From: Clostridia bacterium | GTDB taxonomy: Bacteria > Bacillota > Clostridia > Christensenellales > UBA1242 | DNA: 12,462 bases | Direction of reading: 5' to 3' | Assembly (NCBI GenBank): GCA_017503445.1 | Contig: JAFVTB010000110.1 | Location: 1 to 12,462, forward strand | Shown here: in pieces, positions 1 to 7,298 of the stretch | Numbering within the stretch: position 1 is the first letter of the stretch | Layout of the letters: each line of letters starts with the position of its first letter | Program-made: the position numbers and the translations under genes | Notes under the pieces: model-generated | The model's input: the letters and a program-made list of their open reading frames with translations, nothing else | Told to the model about the DNA's origin: nothing | Database searches by the model: none

Positions 1-477
1 ATCACCTCTGCGGTTATCAAGCTTGATAATGCGTGTGTAGCCACCGCCTGTACCAAGTTCTTTTGCACGAGCATCGTATTTTGGTGCATAAACATTAAAG
101 ATTTTTTCAAGCAATGGATGTTTGATATCTTTTGTGCGCGCTTTAAAGTTTGCTTTGCTTTCTTTTTCTTTGCGTTGTTCTTGAATGTCATAAACATATG
201 ACATAATCGCACGACGAGCAGCAAGTTTCTTTGGACCATCGTTGATAACTTCGTGGTCTGCTTTCACACCTTTTTCGTCTTTAATTGTTTTCACAGCTTT
301 CACTGTATCTTCATAAGACCTGATTGCAATGGTGATAAGTTTTTCTGCTTCTCTTTGAACAGATTTTGCACGCGCTTGTGTTGTTTCAATTTTTCCGTAC
401 CACAACAAGTTTGTCACTTGGTTACGAATAAGTGCTTTCCTTTGTTGTGAAGGAAGACCTAATTTATCGTTTGCCAT
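1..477 (-). CDS. rplQ: 50S ribosomal protein L17, 3' end cut by window edge
   Basis: L17 is a large-subunit protein near the polypeptide exit tunnel and is normally the last gene of the alpha cluster. The start is ATG at 475-477 with an AAGGAG site just upstream. The frame is open for 159 codons and runs off the window without a stop. Family marks are LGLPSQQRKALIRN at residues 6-19, KIETTQARAK at 29-38 and GGGYTRIIKL at 144-153, followed by RRGD at the edge. The protein is about 50 residues longer up to RRGD than B. subtilis L17. The extra length falls at roughly residues 54-83 and 99-120, plus a few residues before GGGYTRI. The flanking motifs stay in register, so this is an expanded L17 and not a frameshift. 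It lies 11 bases after rpoA and is presumably co-transcribed with it. Confidence 0.95.
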   Translation of the reverse strand, partial: MANDKLGLPSQQRKALIRNQVTNLLWYGKIETTQARAKSVQREAEKLITIAIRSYEDTVKAVKTIKDEKGVKADHEVINDGPKKLAARRAIMSYVYDIQEQRKEKESKANFKARTKDIKHPLLEKIFNVYAPKYDARAKELGTGGGYTRIIKLDNRRGD

Positions 478-488
478 TTTATCTCCTT

Positions 489-1445
489 TTAATCCTCTTC
501 TTCTGGGCGAAGCGCAAGCCCGTATGTCTCAAGTTTTTGAATTACTTCTTCTATTGATTTAAGCCCAAGGTTTCTTACTTTCAGCATATCCGCTTTAGAT
601 TTGCTTACCAAATCTTCAACAGTGTTAATGTTGGCACGTTTCAAGCAATTGTATGAACGAACAGAAAAGTCCATTTCTTCAATTGGAAGAGTCAGAACTT
701 TTGTTTGCACATCTTCATCTTTTGAAACCAAGATGTTAAGGTCTGCAAAATTTTCAGACATTTCCATAAACAAATTGACATGTTCATTGATAATTTTACC
801 TGCAAGCGCAACAATTTCTTTTGCTGTGATTGCACCGTTAGTTTTAACATCAAGAATAAGTTTATCCAAATCGATATTTTGACCAACGCGAGTGTTTTCA
901 ACATTAAAATTCACGCGGATTACAGGTGAATACAAGCTGTCAATTGCGATGTAATCAAGGGTGTCAATGCGTTCTTTGTTAACAACATTTGGAACATAAC
1001 CGCGACCACGAGCAACCAACACTTCCATATCCAAAATTGCACCTTCTTCCATTGTGCAGATGTGGAAATCTGGGTTAAGCACTTCAACCAAATCATTGTG
1101 TTCGAAATCTTTGGCGGTCACTTCACCACCTGCTGTGCGTTTAATTCTTAAAGTTGTTGTAAAATCTTCACGAAGGTCAACAGATTTCAAAACGAGTTGT
1201 TTAAGGTTCAAAACGATGTCAACAACATCTTCGGTAACGCCTGGAATGCTTGAAAATTCGTGCAGAACGCCTGCAATTTTAACGCCAATAGGTGCAATCC
1301 CCGGCATTGCAGAAAGAAGTGTTCTTCTCATGCAGTTGCCAAGGGTGATGCCATAACCTTTTTCAAGTGGTTCAACAACAAATTTTGCCACAGAACCATT
1401 TTGGCTTTCTTCGCAAGTCAGTTTTGGCTTTTCAATTTCAATCAT
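489..1445 (-). CDS. rpoA: DNA-directed RNA polymerase subunit alpha
   Basis: The alpha subunit dimerises to scaffold RNA polymerase assembly, and its C-terminal domain contacts UP elements and activators. The 318-residue length is normal for the family. The N-terminal domain holds the dimerisation and beta-contact motif GNCMRRTLLS at residues 36-45. It is followed by an acidic linker near 242-258 and a C-terminal domain at about 259-311. The C-terminal domain keeps SVRSYNCLKR (261-270), so Arg263, equivalent to E. coli Arg265 for DNA contact, is present. The helix-hairpin-helix reads RNLGLKS (291-297), with Leu where Arg or Lys is usual between the Gly and Lys. The start has a GGAG site upstream. 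The gene sits 19 bases after rpsD and 11 before rplQ, as in other alpha clusters. Confidence 0.98.
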   Translation of the reverse strand: MIEIEKPKLTCEESQNGSVAKFVVEPLEKGYGITLGNCMRRTLLSAMPGIAPIGVKIAGVLHEFSSIPGVTEDVVDIVLNLKQLVLKSVDLREDFTTTLRIKRTAGGEVTAKDFEHNDLVEVLNPDFHICTMEEGAILDMEVLVARGRGYVPNVVNKERIDTLDYIAIDSLYSPVIRVNFNVENTRVGQNIDLDKLILDVKTNGAITAKEIVALAGKIINEHVNLFMEMSENFADLNILVSKDEDVQTKVLTLPIEEMDFSVRSYNCLKRANINTVEDLVSKSKADMLKVRNLGLKSIEEVIQKLETYGLALRPEEED

Positions 1446-1464
1446 ATAAAATTCTCCTTTTTTA

Positions 1465-2085
1465 TTACCTTGAGTACAATTCGATAATCAAATGTTCGCT
1501 TATGTTCATATCAATATCTTCGCGTTTTGGAAGGGCCAACACTTTGCCTGAAAGAGTGTCTGGATTAAACTCAAGCCATTTTGGCATAACAACCTTCATT
1601 CCTTTAAGTGCTTTGAACATTTCTTTGTCGCGTTTTGTTTCCTTAACTTCGATAACATCGCCTGCTTTAACACTGAAAGATGGAATATCAACTGTGTGGC
1701 CATTAACGGTGATGTGTCCGTGGTTTACAATTTGACGGCTTTCGTTTCTTGAAGAGCCGATACCCATTCTGTAAACAACATTATCAAGGCGGCGTTCAAT
1801 TAAAGACAGAAGGTTTTCACCAACAACGCCTTTCATTCTTTCCGCTTCATCATAATATGCCTTAAATTGTTTTTCCAAAATTCCATAAGCACGCTTAACT
1901 TTTTGTTTTTCGCGAAGTTGGGTGCCATATTGTGTTACTCTTTTACGACCTTGGCCATGTTGTCCTGGAACAAAAGGTCTGCGTTCAAGTGGGCATTTTT
2001 TTGTGGTGCATTTTTCACCTTTCAAAAACAACTTGCAACCTTCTCTGCGACATTGGCGGCATTTTGGGTCAAGTAATCTTGCCAT
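1465..2085 (-). CDS. rpsD: 30S ribosomal protein S4, zinc-cysteine form
   Basis: S4 is a primary 16S rRNA binder that nucleates the 5' domain of the small subunit. In E. coli it also represses the alpha operon by binding the leader mRNA. The protein has 206 residues. Its N-terminus carries a four-cysteine set at C9, C12, C26 and C31, typical of zinc-binding S4 proteins. The S4 RNA-binding domain is seen in LIERRLDNVVYRMG (about 95-108) and SRQIVNHGHITVNG (116-129). The C-terminus is the family signature EHLIIELYSR. Placement between rpsK and rpoA matches Clostridia and proteobacteria, but not B. subtilis, where rpsD stands alone. Because rpsD is in the cluster here, S4 feedback on the cluster is plausible (inference). 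Confidence 0.98.
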   Translation of the reverse strand: MARLLDPKCRQCRREGCKLFLKGEKCTTKKCPLERRPFVPGQHGQGRKRVTQYGTQLREKQKVKRAYGILEKQFKAYYDEAERMKGVVGENLLSLIERRLDNVVYRMGIGSSRNESRQIVNHGHITVNGHTVDIPSFSVKAGDVIEVKETKRDKEMFKALKGMKVVMPKWLEFNPDTLSGKVLALPKREDIDMNISEHLIIELYSR

Positions 2086-2114
2086 TTTTTTCTCCTTTAT
2101 AATTTAAATTAATT

Positions 2115-2507
2115 TTACAATCTTCTTACTTTTGGTGGGCGGCAACCGTTATGTGCAATTGGTGACACGTCTTTGATAAGTGTTACATTGAATTCAAGAC
2201 CTGTCAAAGCACGAATAGCGGCTTCGCGTCCGTTGCCCGGCCCCTTAACATACACTTCAACAGTGCGGATGCCTTGGTCTTTTGCAATTTTTCCAGCAGT
2301 TTCAACGCATTGTTGTGCTGCAAAAGGTGTGCTTTTCTTTGAGCCCCTGAATTTCAAAAGCCCTGAGCTTGCCTGAGAAATTGCATTGCCTTGCATATCA
2401 GTAAAAGTTACGATTGTATTGTTGAAAGACGCCTGAATGTGAACTTGTCCGGCATCAGAGTTTCTTACAACTTTTTTCTTTTTAGTTACTTTTTTTGCAA
2501 CTGCCAT
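2115..2507 (-). CDS. rpsK: 30S ribosomal protein S11
   Basis: S11 lies on the platform of the small subunit near the mRNA exit and the 3' end of 16S rRNA. The 130-residue protein shows a lysine-rich N-terminus, then [15 protein letters not shown] (about 23-37), the conserved [11 protein letters not shown] (55-65), [15 protein letters not shown] and the C-terminal signature [12 protein letters not shown]. The start is ATG with AGGAG upstream. It lies 9 bases after rpsM and 29 before rpsD. Nothing is unusual. Confidence 0.98.
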   Translation of the reverse strand: MAVAKKVTKKKKVVRNSDAGQVHIQASFNNTIVTFTDMQGNAISQASSGLLKFRGSKKSTPFAAQQCVETAGKIAKDQGIRTVEVYVKGPGNGREAAIRALTGLEFNVTLIKDVSPIAHNGCRPPKVRRL

Positions 2508-2516
2508 TTTTATCTC

Positions 2517-2894
2517 CTATTTTCCTTTCTTAGAACTTCCGCCGACAACTTTCTTAGGGCCTTTGCGGGTTCTTGCGTTTGTTTTTGTGTTTTGTCCACG
2601 AACAGGTAATCCTTTTCTGTGACGGATTCCGCGATAAGAACCAATTTCTGAAAGGCGTTTGATGTTCATTGAAACTTCTTTGCGTTTTTCGCCTTCAACT
2701 TGATAGTTCTTGTCGATGTATTGTCTAAGTTTTGCAACATCTGCTTCATCCAAATCTTTAACGCGTTTGTTTGGGTCAATTTCAACGGCTTTAAGGATTT
2801 GATTTGAAGTTGCTTGACCGATACCATAGATATAAGTTAAACCGATTTCAATACGTTTGTCGCGTGGTAAGTCAACACCAGCAATTCTTGCCAT
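2517..2894 (-). CDS. rpsM: 30S ribosomal protein S13
   Basis: S13 sits in the head of the small subunit, contacts P-site tRNA through its C-terminal tail and bridges to the large subunit. It has 125 residues, starting with [24 protein letters not shown] shortened here to its first part, [14 protein letters not shown]. The conserved [17 protein letters not shown] lies at about 86-102, and the tail is basic and ends in KKGK. The start is ATG at 2892-2894 with a strong GGAGG site about 10 bases upstream. It is the first gene of the classic alpha cluster and follows the largest gap in the window (82 bases), which carries an inverted repeat described separately. Confidence 0.98.
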   Translation of the reverse strand: MARIAGVDLPRDKRIEIGLTYIYGIGQATSNQILKAVEIDPNKRVKDLDEADVAKLRQYIDKNYQVEGEKRKEVSMNIKRLSEIGSYRGIRHRKGLPVRGQNTKTNARTRKGPKKVVGGSSKKGK

Positions 2895-2935
2895 ATTTTT
2901 CTTTCCTCCATAAAATTTAAACTATATGATAAATC

Positions 2936-2965
2936 GATACCATTAAAGTAGCCGCGAATGGTATC
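2936..2965 (-). promoter_or_regulatory. Inverted repeat in the rpmJ-rpsM gap, candidate leader or processing hairpin
   Basis: The arms GATACCATT (2936-2944) and AATGGTATC (2957-2965) are perfect 9-base complements around a 12-base loop. In the mRNA the hairpin forms 11 bases after the rpmJ stop and about 41 bases before the rpsM start. On the minus strand it is followed by mixed A/T sequence and no clear U run, so it does not look like a normal terminator. The position matches where S4 controls the E. coli alpha operon, and an RNA processing site is an equal alternative. The repeat is seen directly; its function is inferred. Confidence 0.5.
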
Positions 2966-2976
2966 AGGTGTTTTTT

Positions 2977-3090
2977 TTAGCCTTGAGTTTGTTTATGCTT
3001 TTTGTTTTGGCAAATCACCATAAGCTTTCCGTGTCTTTTAATGATTTTGCATTTGTCACAAATTTTCTTAACCGATGCTCTATATTTCAT
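2977..3090 (-). CDS. rpmJ: 50S ribosomal protein L36, zinc form
   Basis: L36 is the smallest large-subunit protein and helps fold 23S rRNA near the base of the L7/L12 stalk. The short frame encodes 37 residues, starting [15 protein letters not shown] and ending KKHKQTQG before TAA at 2977-2979. The zinc ligands C11, C14, C27 and H32 are all present, so this is the cysteine-bearing form. Ala replaces the usual Pro at residue 5, a minor change. The start is ATG at 3088-3090, with AAGGAG upstream in the 24-base gap after infA. The infA-rpmJ-rpsM order is conserved in Bacillota. Confidence 0.96.
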   Translation of the reverse strand: MKYRASVKKICDKCKIIKRHGKLMVICQNKKHKQTQG

Positions 3091-3114
3091 TGTTTTTCTC
3101 CTTCTAAATTTAAT

Positions 3115-3336
3115 TTAGCTTTTGCCACGCCAGGTGATTCGACCTTTAGTTAAATCATACGGGCTCATTTCAACTATCACTTTATCCCCTTCAAGAATGC
3201 GGATATAGTGCATTCTGAGTTTTCCAGAGATATAAGCAGTTATTGTGTGACCATTGCTGAGTTGGACAAGGAATTTTGTGTTTGGCAACACTTCAATAAC
3301 TTCGCCTTCAAACTCAATTACGTCTTCCTTTGACAT
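3115..3336 (-). CDS. infA: Translation initiation factor IF-1
   Basis: IF-1 binds the A site of the 30S subunit during initiation and acts with IF-2 and IF-3. The 73-residue protein is a single OB-fold (S1-like) domain, with [19 protein letters not shown] at the start, [16 protein letters not shown] at about 38-53 and [11 protein letters not shown] at 60-70. The length is normal (72 is usual). It starts 9 bases after map with AAGGAG upstream. The KOW-domain L14e-like gene found between map and infA in B. subtilis is absent here. Confidence 0.98.
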   Translation of the reverse strand: MSKEDVIEFEGEVIEVLPNTKFLVQLSNGHTITAYISGKLRMHYIRILEGDKVIVEMSPYDLTKGRITWRGKS

Positions 3337-3345
3337 AAAAACTCC

Positions 3346-4089
3346 TTATAATGTTAAAATTTCTACGCCCGATTTGGTTACGAGTATTGTATTTTCGTAA
3401 TGGGCTGACGGCATGCCGTCTTGCGTGCGAATTGTCCAGCCATCACTGTCCAGATATATTTCCCTTCGTCCCATATTGATCATGGGTTCAACTGCCAAAA
3501 AAATATTTTCTGGAATTGTGATGCCATCGGTTGGCTTGCCATAGTTTGGAACATTTGGCGCTTCATGCATTTGTGTTCCAATCCCATGACCAACCAATTC
3601 GCGCACAACGGAAAAGCCGTGGCTTTCTGCATATTTTTGGATAGCGCTTGACATTTCGCCAAGTTTTCCGCCAACACGCAGTTTTGAAATCCCTTCAAAA
3701 AAACTTTGTTTGGTTACATCAATCAAACGTTGTTTTTCTGCAGAGATTTTTCCAACAGCGAACGTCCTTGCGGCATCGCCGTTGAAGCCCTTATAAATTA
3801 CGCCAACATCAACACTGACGATATCACCTTCTTGCAAAATGATATCTTCTTTTGGAATCCCGTGCACAACAACATCGTTGACGGAAATGCACGAGCTGGC
3901 GGGGAAACCATCATATCCCAAGAAAGATGGAATTCCACCATTGTCTATTATAAACTTTTTTATTGATTTGTCAATACTTAATGTTGAAGTCAGTGGCTTT
4001 ATAAGAGTTTCTGCAAACCGAAGTGCATCTCTTGTGATTTCACAGGCCTTGCGCATTAAGTTGATTTCATTTTGAGTTTTTGCAACCAA
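3346..4089 (-). CDS. map: Methionine aminopeptidase type I, TTG start
   Basis: Map removes the initiator methionine from nascent proteins in the cytosol, using two metal ions. The protein has 247 residues. All five metal ligands are visible: D94 (in VDVG), D105 (in NGDAART), H168 (in GHGIG), E201 (in VEPM) and E232 (in HYENT). H76 in VVHGIP corresponds to the conserved substrate-site histidine. The start codon is TTG at 4087-4089, the only non-ATG start among the complete genes here. It is supported by an AAGGAG site 7 bases upstream, by an N-terminus matching the family, and by the next ATG (codon 12) lying inside the conserved first helix. The binding site is formed by the last two sense codons of adk, only 4 bases away, so translation is probably coupled. 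Confidence 0.97.
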   Translation of the reverse strand: MVAKTQNEINLMRKACEITRDALRFAETLIKPLTSTLSIDKSIKKFIIDNGGIPSFLGYDGFPASSCISVNDVVVHGIPKEDIILQEGDIVSVDVGVIYKGFNGDAARTFAVGKISAEKQRLIDVTKQSFFEGISKLRVGGKLGEMSSAIQKYAESHGFSVVRELVGHGIGTQMHEAPNVPNYGKPTDGITIPENIFLAVEPMINMGRREIYLDSDGWTIRTQDGMPSAHYENTILVTKSGVEILTL

Positions 4090-4093
4090 CTTT

Positions 4094-4699
4094 TCACTCC
4101 TTCATAATAAGGTTTGACGCTGCCTGCACAACCGCATCTGGAGTGCCTTCGGCATCAATTTCCAATAATTGATTTTTATAAAATTTGAGCAAGTCTTTTA
4201 TATTAGCATTGAAAATTTCAATGCGTTTTTTTATTGTTTCAGTGGTGTCATCCGCCCGAACCACAAGTTTTGCGCCACATGTTTTGCAAACATCTTGGTC
4301 ATAGTTTTGCCTGCTGTAAACAGCGTTGCAATTTGGACAAGAAAGACGGTTGCCAAGCCGGCGGAAAACTTCGCTTTCGGAAATTTTGAGATAGATTGCA
4401 AAATCAATTTCCATAATTTCTTTAAGCATTTTTGCTTGGGCAAGGCTGCGCGGAAAGCCATCAAGAATAAAACCATTTTGGCAATCGGGTTGATTGATGC
4501 GCCCAGTCAAAATTTCTTTCGCAAGGGCATCATCAATCATATTGCCGCCGTCAATCAATGCTTTAACGCGCGGATTGGTTTTGGCAACGCCGCGAACGAT
4601 TTGGCCAAAAGACAAATGCTTTAAGCCAAACCTTCTTTCAAGCCCAGCGGCAAGGGTTCCCTTGCCGCTGCCTGGTGCACCAATTAAAACAATTTTCAT
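4094..4699 (-). CDS. adk: Adenylate kinase, zinc-lid form with altered AMP site
   Basis: Adenylate kinase interconverts ATP and AMP with two ADP and balances cytosolic adenine nucleotides. The P-loop GAPGSGKGT is at residues 7-15, DGFPR at 80-84 and RADDTTETIKKR at 148-159. The lid has a four-cysteine zinc set at C121, C124, C138 and C141. At 201 residues it is shorter than the usual 212-217, mostly in the lid and adjoining segment. The first 36 residues align without gaps to E. coli, yet the STGD AMP motif reads SFGQ (Thr31 to Phe, Asp33 to Gln), with Arg36 kept. The lid arginine pair GRR reads GNR. It is most likely still the cell's adenylate kinase given its place between secY and map, but its substrate handling may differ. 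It ends in TGA, unlike the TAA stops of most neighbours. Confidence 0.93.
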   Translation of the reverse strand: MKIVLIGAPGSGKGTLAAGLERRFGLKHLSFGQIVRGVAKTNPRVKALIDGGNMIDDALAKEILTGRINQPDCQNGFILDGFPRSLAQAKMLKEIMEIDFAIYLKISESEVFRRLGNRLSCPNCNAVYSRQNYDQDVCKTCGAKLVVRADDTTETIKKRIEIFNANIKDLLKFYKNQLLEIDAEGTPDAVVQAASNLIMKE

Positions 4700-4715
4700 T
4701 TAAAAGCTCCTGATT

Positions 4716-6017
4716 TTATTTTAAAAATCCTTTATAGGTGCGCATCATAAGTTGTGCATCAAGACGTTTTTCAAAGTCAAGCGCCACAGACACGATAATC
4801 AAAAGACCTGTTGCAGAGAATGCAGACACAAGCGAACCACTTGAAGTGATATCAATGCCTTTGAAAATCAAGCTTGGAACAAGTGCAACGATTGAAAGGA
4901 AGATTGCACCGAACAAGATGAGGCGATTTGAAACACGCTTAAGATATTCGGTTGTTGGTTTTCCTGGGCGAATGCCTGGGATAAAGCCACCGTTTTGTTG
5001 AATTCGCCTTGAAATATCTTCTGTGTTGAATGTGATTTGTGCATAGAAATATGCAAAGAACAAAATCAAAAGTGCTGTTAGGATAATATAGAGCCAAGAG
5101 TTTGTTCCAAGAACATTTTGATACCACGTTGATTCAGGCCAGAAGATGCTTGAAATAAGTTGTGGGAACATAACAAGCGCGTTTGCAAAGATAATTGGCA
5201 TAACGCCTGATGTGTTCAGTTTTACAGGAATGTATGTGCTTTGTCCGCCATACATTTTTCTGCCCTTCACTTGTTTTGCGTATTGAACAGGAATGCGTCT
5301 TTCTGACAAATCCATAAACACGATAAACACGAAGATCAGAAGCAGTGCAACGATAAAAATAAGAATGTTCCAAATGAAGTTAGGGTCACTGCCAATGCCC
5401 ATAACAGTGTTCAAGATTGAACTTACTGCGGTGCTGAGAATACCAACGAAGATAAGCATTGACATACCATTGCCGATGCCAAGATCTGTAATTCTTTCAC
5501 CAATCCAAACCGTGAACATACCGCCCGCTGTCAGCATAATAACCGTCATTGCGCCAATAAGGAATGGGCTTGTGCCTGCGCCAAGAACATCTGGATTTAA
5601 AAGATTTTGGAACGCAAGCACGATGCCGATTGCCTGTGCAAATGAAAGCCCAAGAGCAATCCAGCGTGTGATTAAGTTGATTTTTTTGCGACCGGCCTCG
5701 CCACCTTCTTTAGAAAGTTTTTCAAGAGCCGGAATTGCGATTGTTAATAATTGTATGATAATTGAAGCTGTGATGTAAGGCGACACGCCAAGCGCCAATA
5801 TGGCACCATTAGCCAGCGCGCCACCACTGATTGCACTTAAAAGTGCCAAAAAGCCATTTCCGTCATCGCCGACAATTGCGGCGTTGAAGGCCTTAATATC
5901 GAGCCCTGGCAATGGCAGCCAGCAACCCACACAATAAATAAACAATAAAAGAAGAGTTAGAAGGAGTTTATTTCTAACTTCTTTTTGTTTAAATGCATTG
6001 ACAAATGTCTTAAACAT
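4716..6017 (-). CDS. secY: Protein translocase subunit SecY
   Basis: SecY is the channel of the Sec translocon in the cytoplasmic membrane; it exports unfolded proteins with SecA and inserts membrane proteins with the ribosome. The 433-residue protein has about ten hydrophobic segments, near residues 18-35, 76-96, 117-138, 151-172, 183-203, 214-235, 268-290, 307-327, 366-386 and 397-412. Family motifs include SPYITASIIIQLL (79-91), RRIPVQYAKQVKGRKMYGGQ (240-259), the cytosolic loop GGFIPGIRPGKPT (343-355) with the functionally important Arg350, and the C-terminal MMRTYKGFLK. The start overlaps the rplO stop by one base (TAATG), so it is probably translationally coupled to L15. This is the normal spc-cluster position. 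Confidence 0.98.
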   Translation of the reverse strand: MFKTFVNAFKQKEVRNKLLLTLLLLFIYCVGCWLPLPGLDIKAFNAAIVGDDGNGFLALLSAISGGALANGAILALGVSPYITASIIIQLLTIAIPALEKLSKEGGEAGRKKINLITRWIALGLSFAQAIGIVLAFQNLLNPDVLGAGTSPFLIGAMTVIMLTAGGMFTVWIGERITDLGIGNGMSMLIFVGILSTAVSSILNTVMGIGSDPNFIWNILIFIVALLLIFVFIVFMDLSERRIPVQYAKQVKGRKMYGGQSTYIPVKLNTSGVMPIIFANALVMFPQLISSIFWPESTWYQNVLGTNSWLYIILTALLILFFAYFYAQITFNTEDISRRIQQNGGFIPGIRPGKPTTEYLKRVSNRLILFGAIFLSIVALVPSLIFKGIDITSSGSLVSAFSATGLLIIVSVALDFEKRLDAQLMMRTYKGFLK

Positions 6018-6457
6018 TAAACCACCTCTATTTTTCCACCAGCTTTTTCAATTTTTGCTTTTGCAGATTCAGAGAAATGCTTTGCTTGTACTGTTAATGG
6101 TTTTGTTAATTCCCCGTTTCCCAAAACTTTCAAGCCGTATGGTTGCATTTTGCCCACAATTCTGTTTTGATATAACAATTCTTCTGTCACAACGGTGTTA
6201 GCGTCAAGTTGTTCCAAATCTCCAACGTTTACAATTGAATAAACTTTTGCAAAACGTTTGTTGTTAAAGCCGCGAATCGCAGTTTTTCTGATAAGTGGCA
6301 ATTGGCCACCTTCAAAACCTGGGCGAACAGTGTTGCGCGCGTGTTGACCTTTCATACCTCTTCTTGAGGTTTTACCAACACCACTTCCACCGCCACGACC
6401 CACGCGCACATATTTTGTGCGTGAACCTTCGGCCGGTTTTAATGATTGAATATCCAT
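6017..6457 (-). CDS. rplO: 50S ribosomal protein L15
   Basis: L15 is a late-assembling large-subunit protein with a long extended N-terminus that threads into 23S rRNA. The 146-residue product has LKPAEGSR at residues 6-13, the glycine-rich VGRGGGSGVGKTSRRG (19-34), VRPGFEGGQLPL (about 44-55) and RGFNNKRF. The C-terminal L15/L18e fold ends in KIEKAGGKIEVV. The start is ATG with a GGGAGG site. Its stop is shared in a TAATG overlap with secY. Confidence 0.98.
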   Translation of the reverse strand: MDIQSLKPAEGSRTKYVRVGRGGGSGVGKTSRRGMKGQHARNTVRPGFEGGQLPLIRKTAIRGFNNKRFAKVYSIVNVGDLEQLDANTVVTEELLYQNRIVGKMQPYGLKVLGNGELTKPLTVQAKHFSESAKAKIEKAGGKIEVV

Positions 6458-6468
6458 TTCTACCTCCC

Positions 6469-6651
6469 TTAAATTTCTTCAACTCTCACAAGATGTCTAA
6501 CATGAAATAAACTTCCACGAATTGACTCGTTATCTGGGAGAATTCTTGTTTGGTTCAATTTTTTGAAACCAAGTGCAGTCATAATTTTGCTTTGGCTTTT
6601 GTTGTAGCCAATGGTGCTTTTAATCCAAGTCACCTTAAGACTTTTAGTCAT
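6469..6651 (-). CDS. rpmD: 50S ribosomal protein L30
   Basis: L30 is a small large-subunit protein that packs near 5S rRNA. The 60-residue product shows the bacterial L30 core: KVTWIKSTIGYNKSQSKIM (about 6-24), the LGFKKLNQT segment and the terminal FHVRHLVRVEEI. It starts with ATG after GGAGAGG. It follows rpsE by 27 bases and precedes rplO by 11, the standard spc order. Confidence 0.97.
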   Translation of the reverse strand: MTKSLKVTWIKSTIGYNKSQSKIMTALGFKKLNQTRILPDNESIRGSLFHVRHLVRVEEI

Positions 6652-6678
6652 AACCTCTCCTTTTCGTGAAAAAGTGGA

Positions 6679-7284
6679 TTACACTTCTTCAACTGATTTA
6701 TTTCTTCTTTCAGCAATTTGCGCTTTTGTTTGAATCTTGCTGAGTCCGTCAAGTGTTGCTTTAACAACATTGATTTTGTTTGTTGAACCATGAATTTTTG
6801 TAACGATATCTGTTACACCTGCAAGTTCAAGAACGGCACGTGCACTGCCACCTGCGATGATACCTGTACCAGGTTTTGCAGGCAAAAGTGTGATTGTTGA
6901 TTTGCCGTATTTTCCGATAACTTCGTGTTCAATGGTTCCGTTTGTAATTTGATATGATTGCATATGGCGGCGAGCGATGTTTCCTGCTTTTTCAATTGCC
7001 ATAGGAACTTCTTTTGCTTTGCCAATTGCAATACCGATCTTGCCTTTTTTATCGCCAACAACAACCATTGCGCTGAAACGGAAAGTGCGTCCGCCCTTAA
7101 CAACTTTTGTTACGCGGCGAAGTGAAACAAGCACTTTATCATTTTCGTCTTTACGACGATCATCACGACGGCGGCCATCTTTTTTGAAGTCTTTTTTAGG
7201 TTTTCTGCCGGCATTTTCTGCTTTAACTTCTGCTGCTGGTTCTTGAACTTCAGCTTTAACTTCTACTTTAATTTCTTCTGCCAT
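6679..7284 (-). CDS. rpsE: 30S ribosomal protein S5 with charged N-terminal extension
   Basis: S5 lies at the mRNA entry side of the small subunit and affects decoding accuracy and mRNA unwinding. The product has 201 residues where about 166 is usual in Bacillota. The added length is an N-terminal stretch of about 37 residues. It is first rich in Glu, Ala, Val and Lys (2-24), then strongly basic and acidic (27-50), and looks disordered. The S5 core begins near residue 51: VTKVVKGGRTFRFSAMVVVG (58-77), GKYGKSTITLLPA (124-136), GTGIIAGGSARAVLELAG (139-156), and it closes with RNKSVEEV. The only good ribosome binding site is upstream of the long form (GGAGAAGG), and there is no in-frame Met in the extension after residue 1, so I keep the long start. 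Confidence 0.96.
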   Translation of the reverse strand: MAEEIKVEVKAEVQEPAAEVKAENAGRKPKKDFKKDGRRRDDRRKDENDKVLVSLRRVTKVVKGGRTFRFSAMVVVGDKKGKIGIAIGKAKEVPMAIEKAGNIARRHMQSYQITNGTIEHEVIGKYGKSTITLLPAKPGTGIIAGGSARAVLELAGVTDIVTKIHGSTNKINVVKATLDGLSKIQTKAQIAERRNKSVEEV

Positions 7285-7298
7285 TTCCTTCTCCTTCC

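Noticed and set aside
2921..2926. TATAGT on the minus strand as a -10 box for an internal promoter before rpsM
   Set aside because: It matches five of six bases, but no hexamer resembling TTGACA lies 16-18 bases upstream and there is no extended -10, so in AT-rich DNA it is weak evidence.
2936..2978. Plus-strand rho-independent terminator (hairpin plus eight Ts)
   Set aside because: It has the right look on the plus strand, but there is no plus-strand gene to terminate, and the T run is complementary to the A run around the rpmJ stop.
6672..6686. Small hairpin AAGTG/CACTT with a T run at the end of rpsE
   Set aside because: Only a five-base, GC-poor stem with the stop codon in the loop, too weak to support an attenuator.
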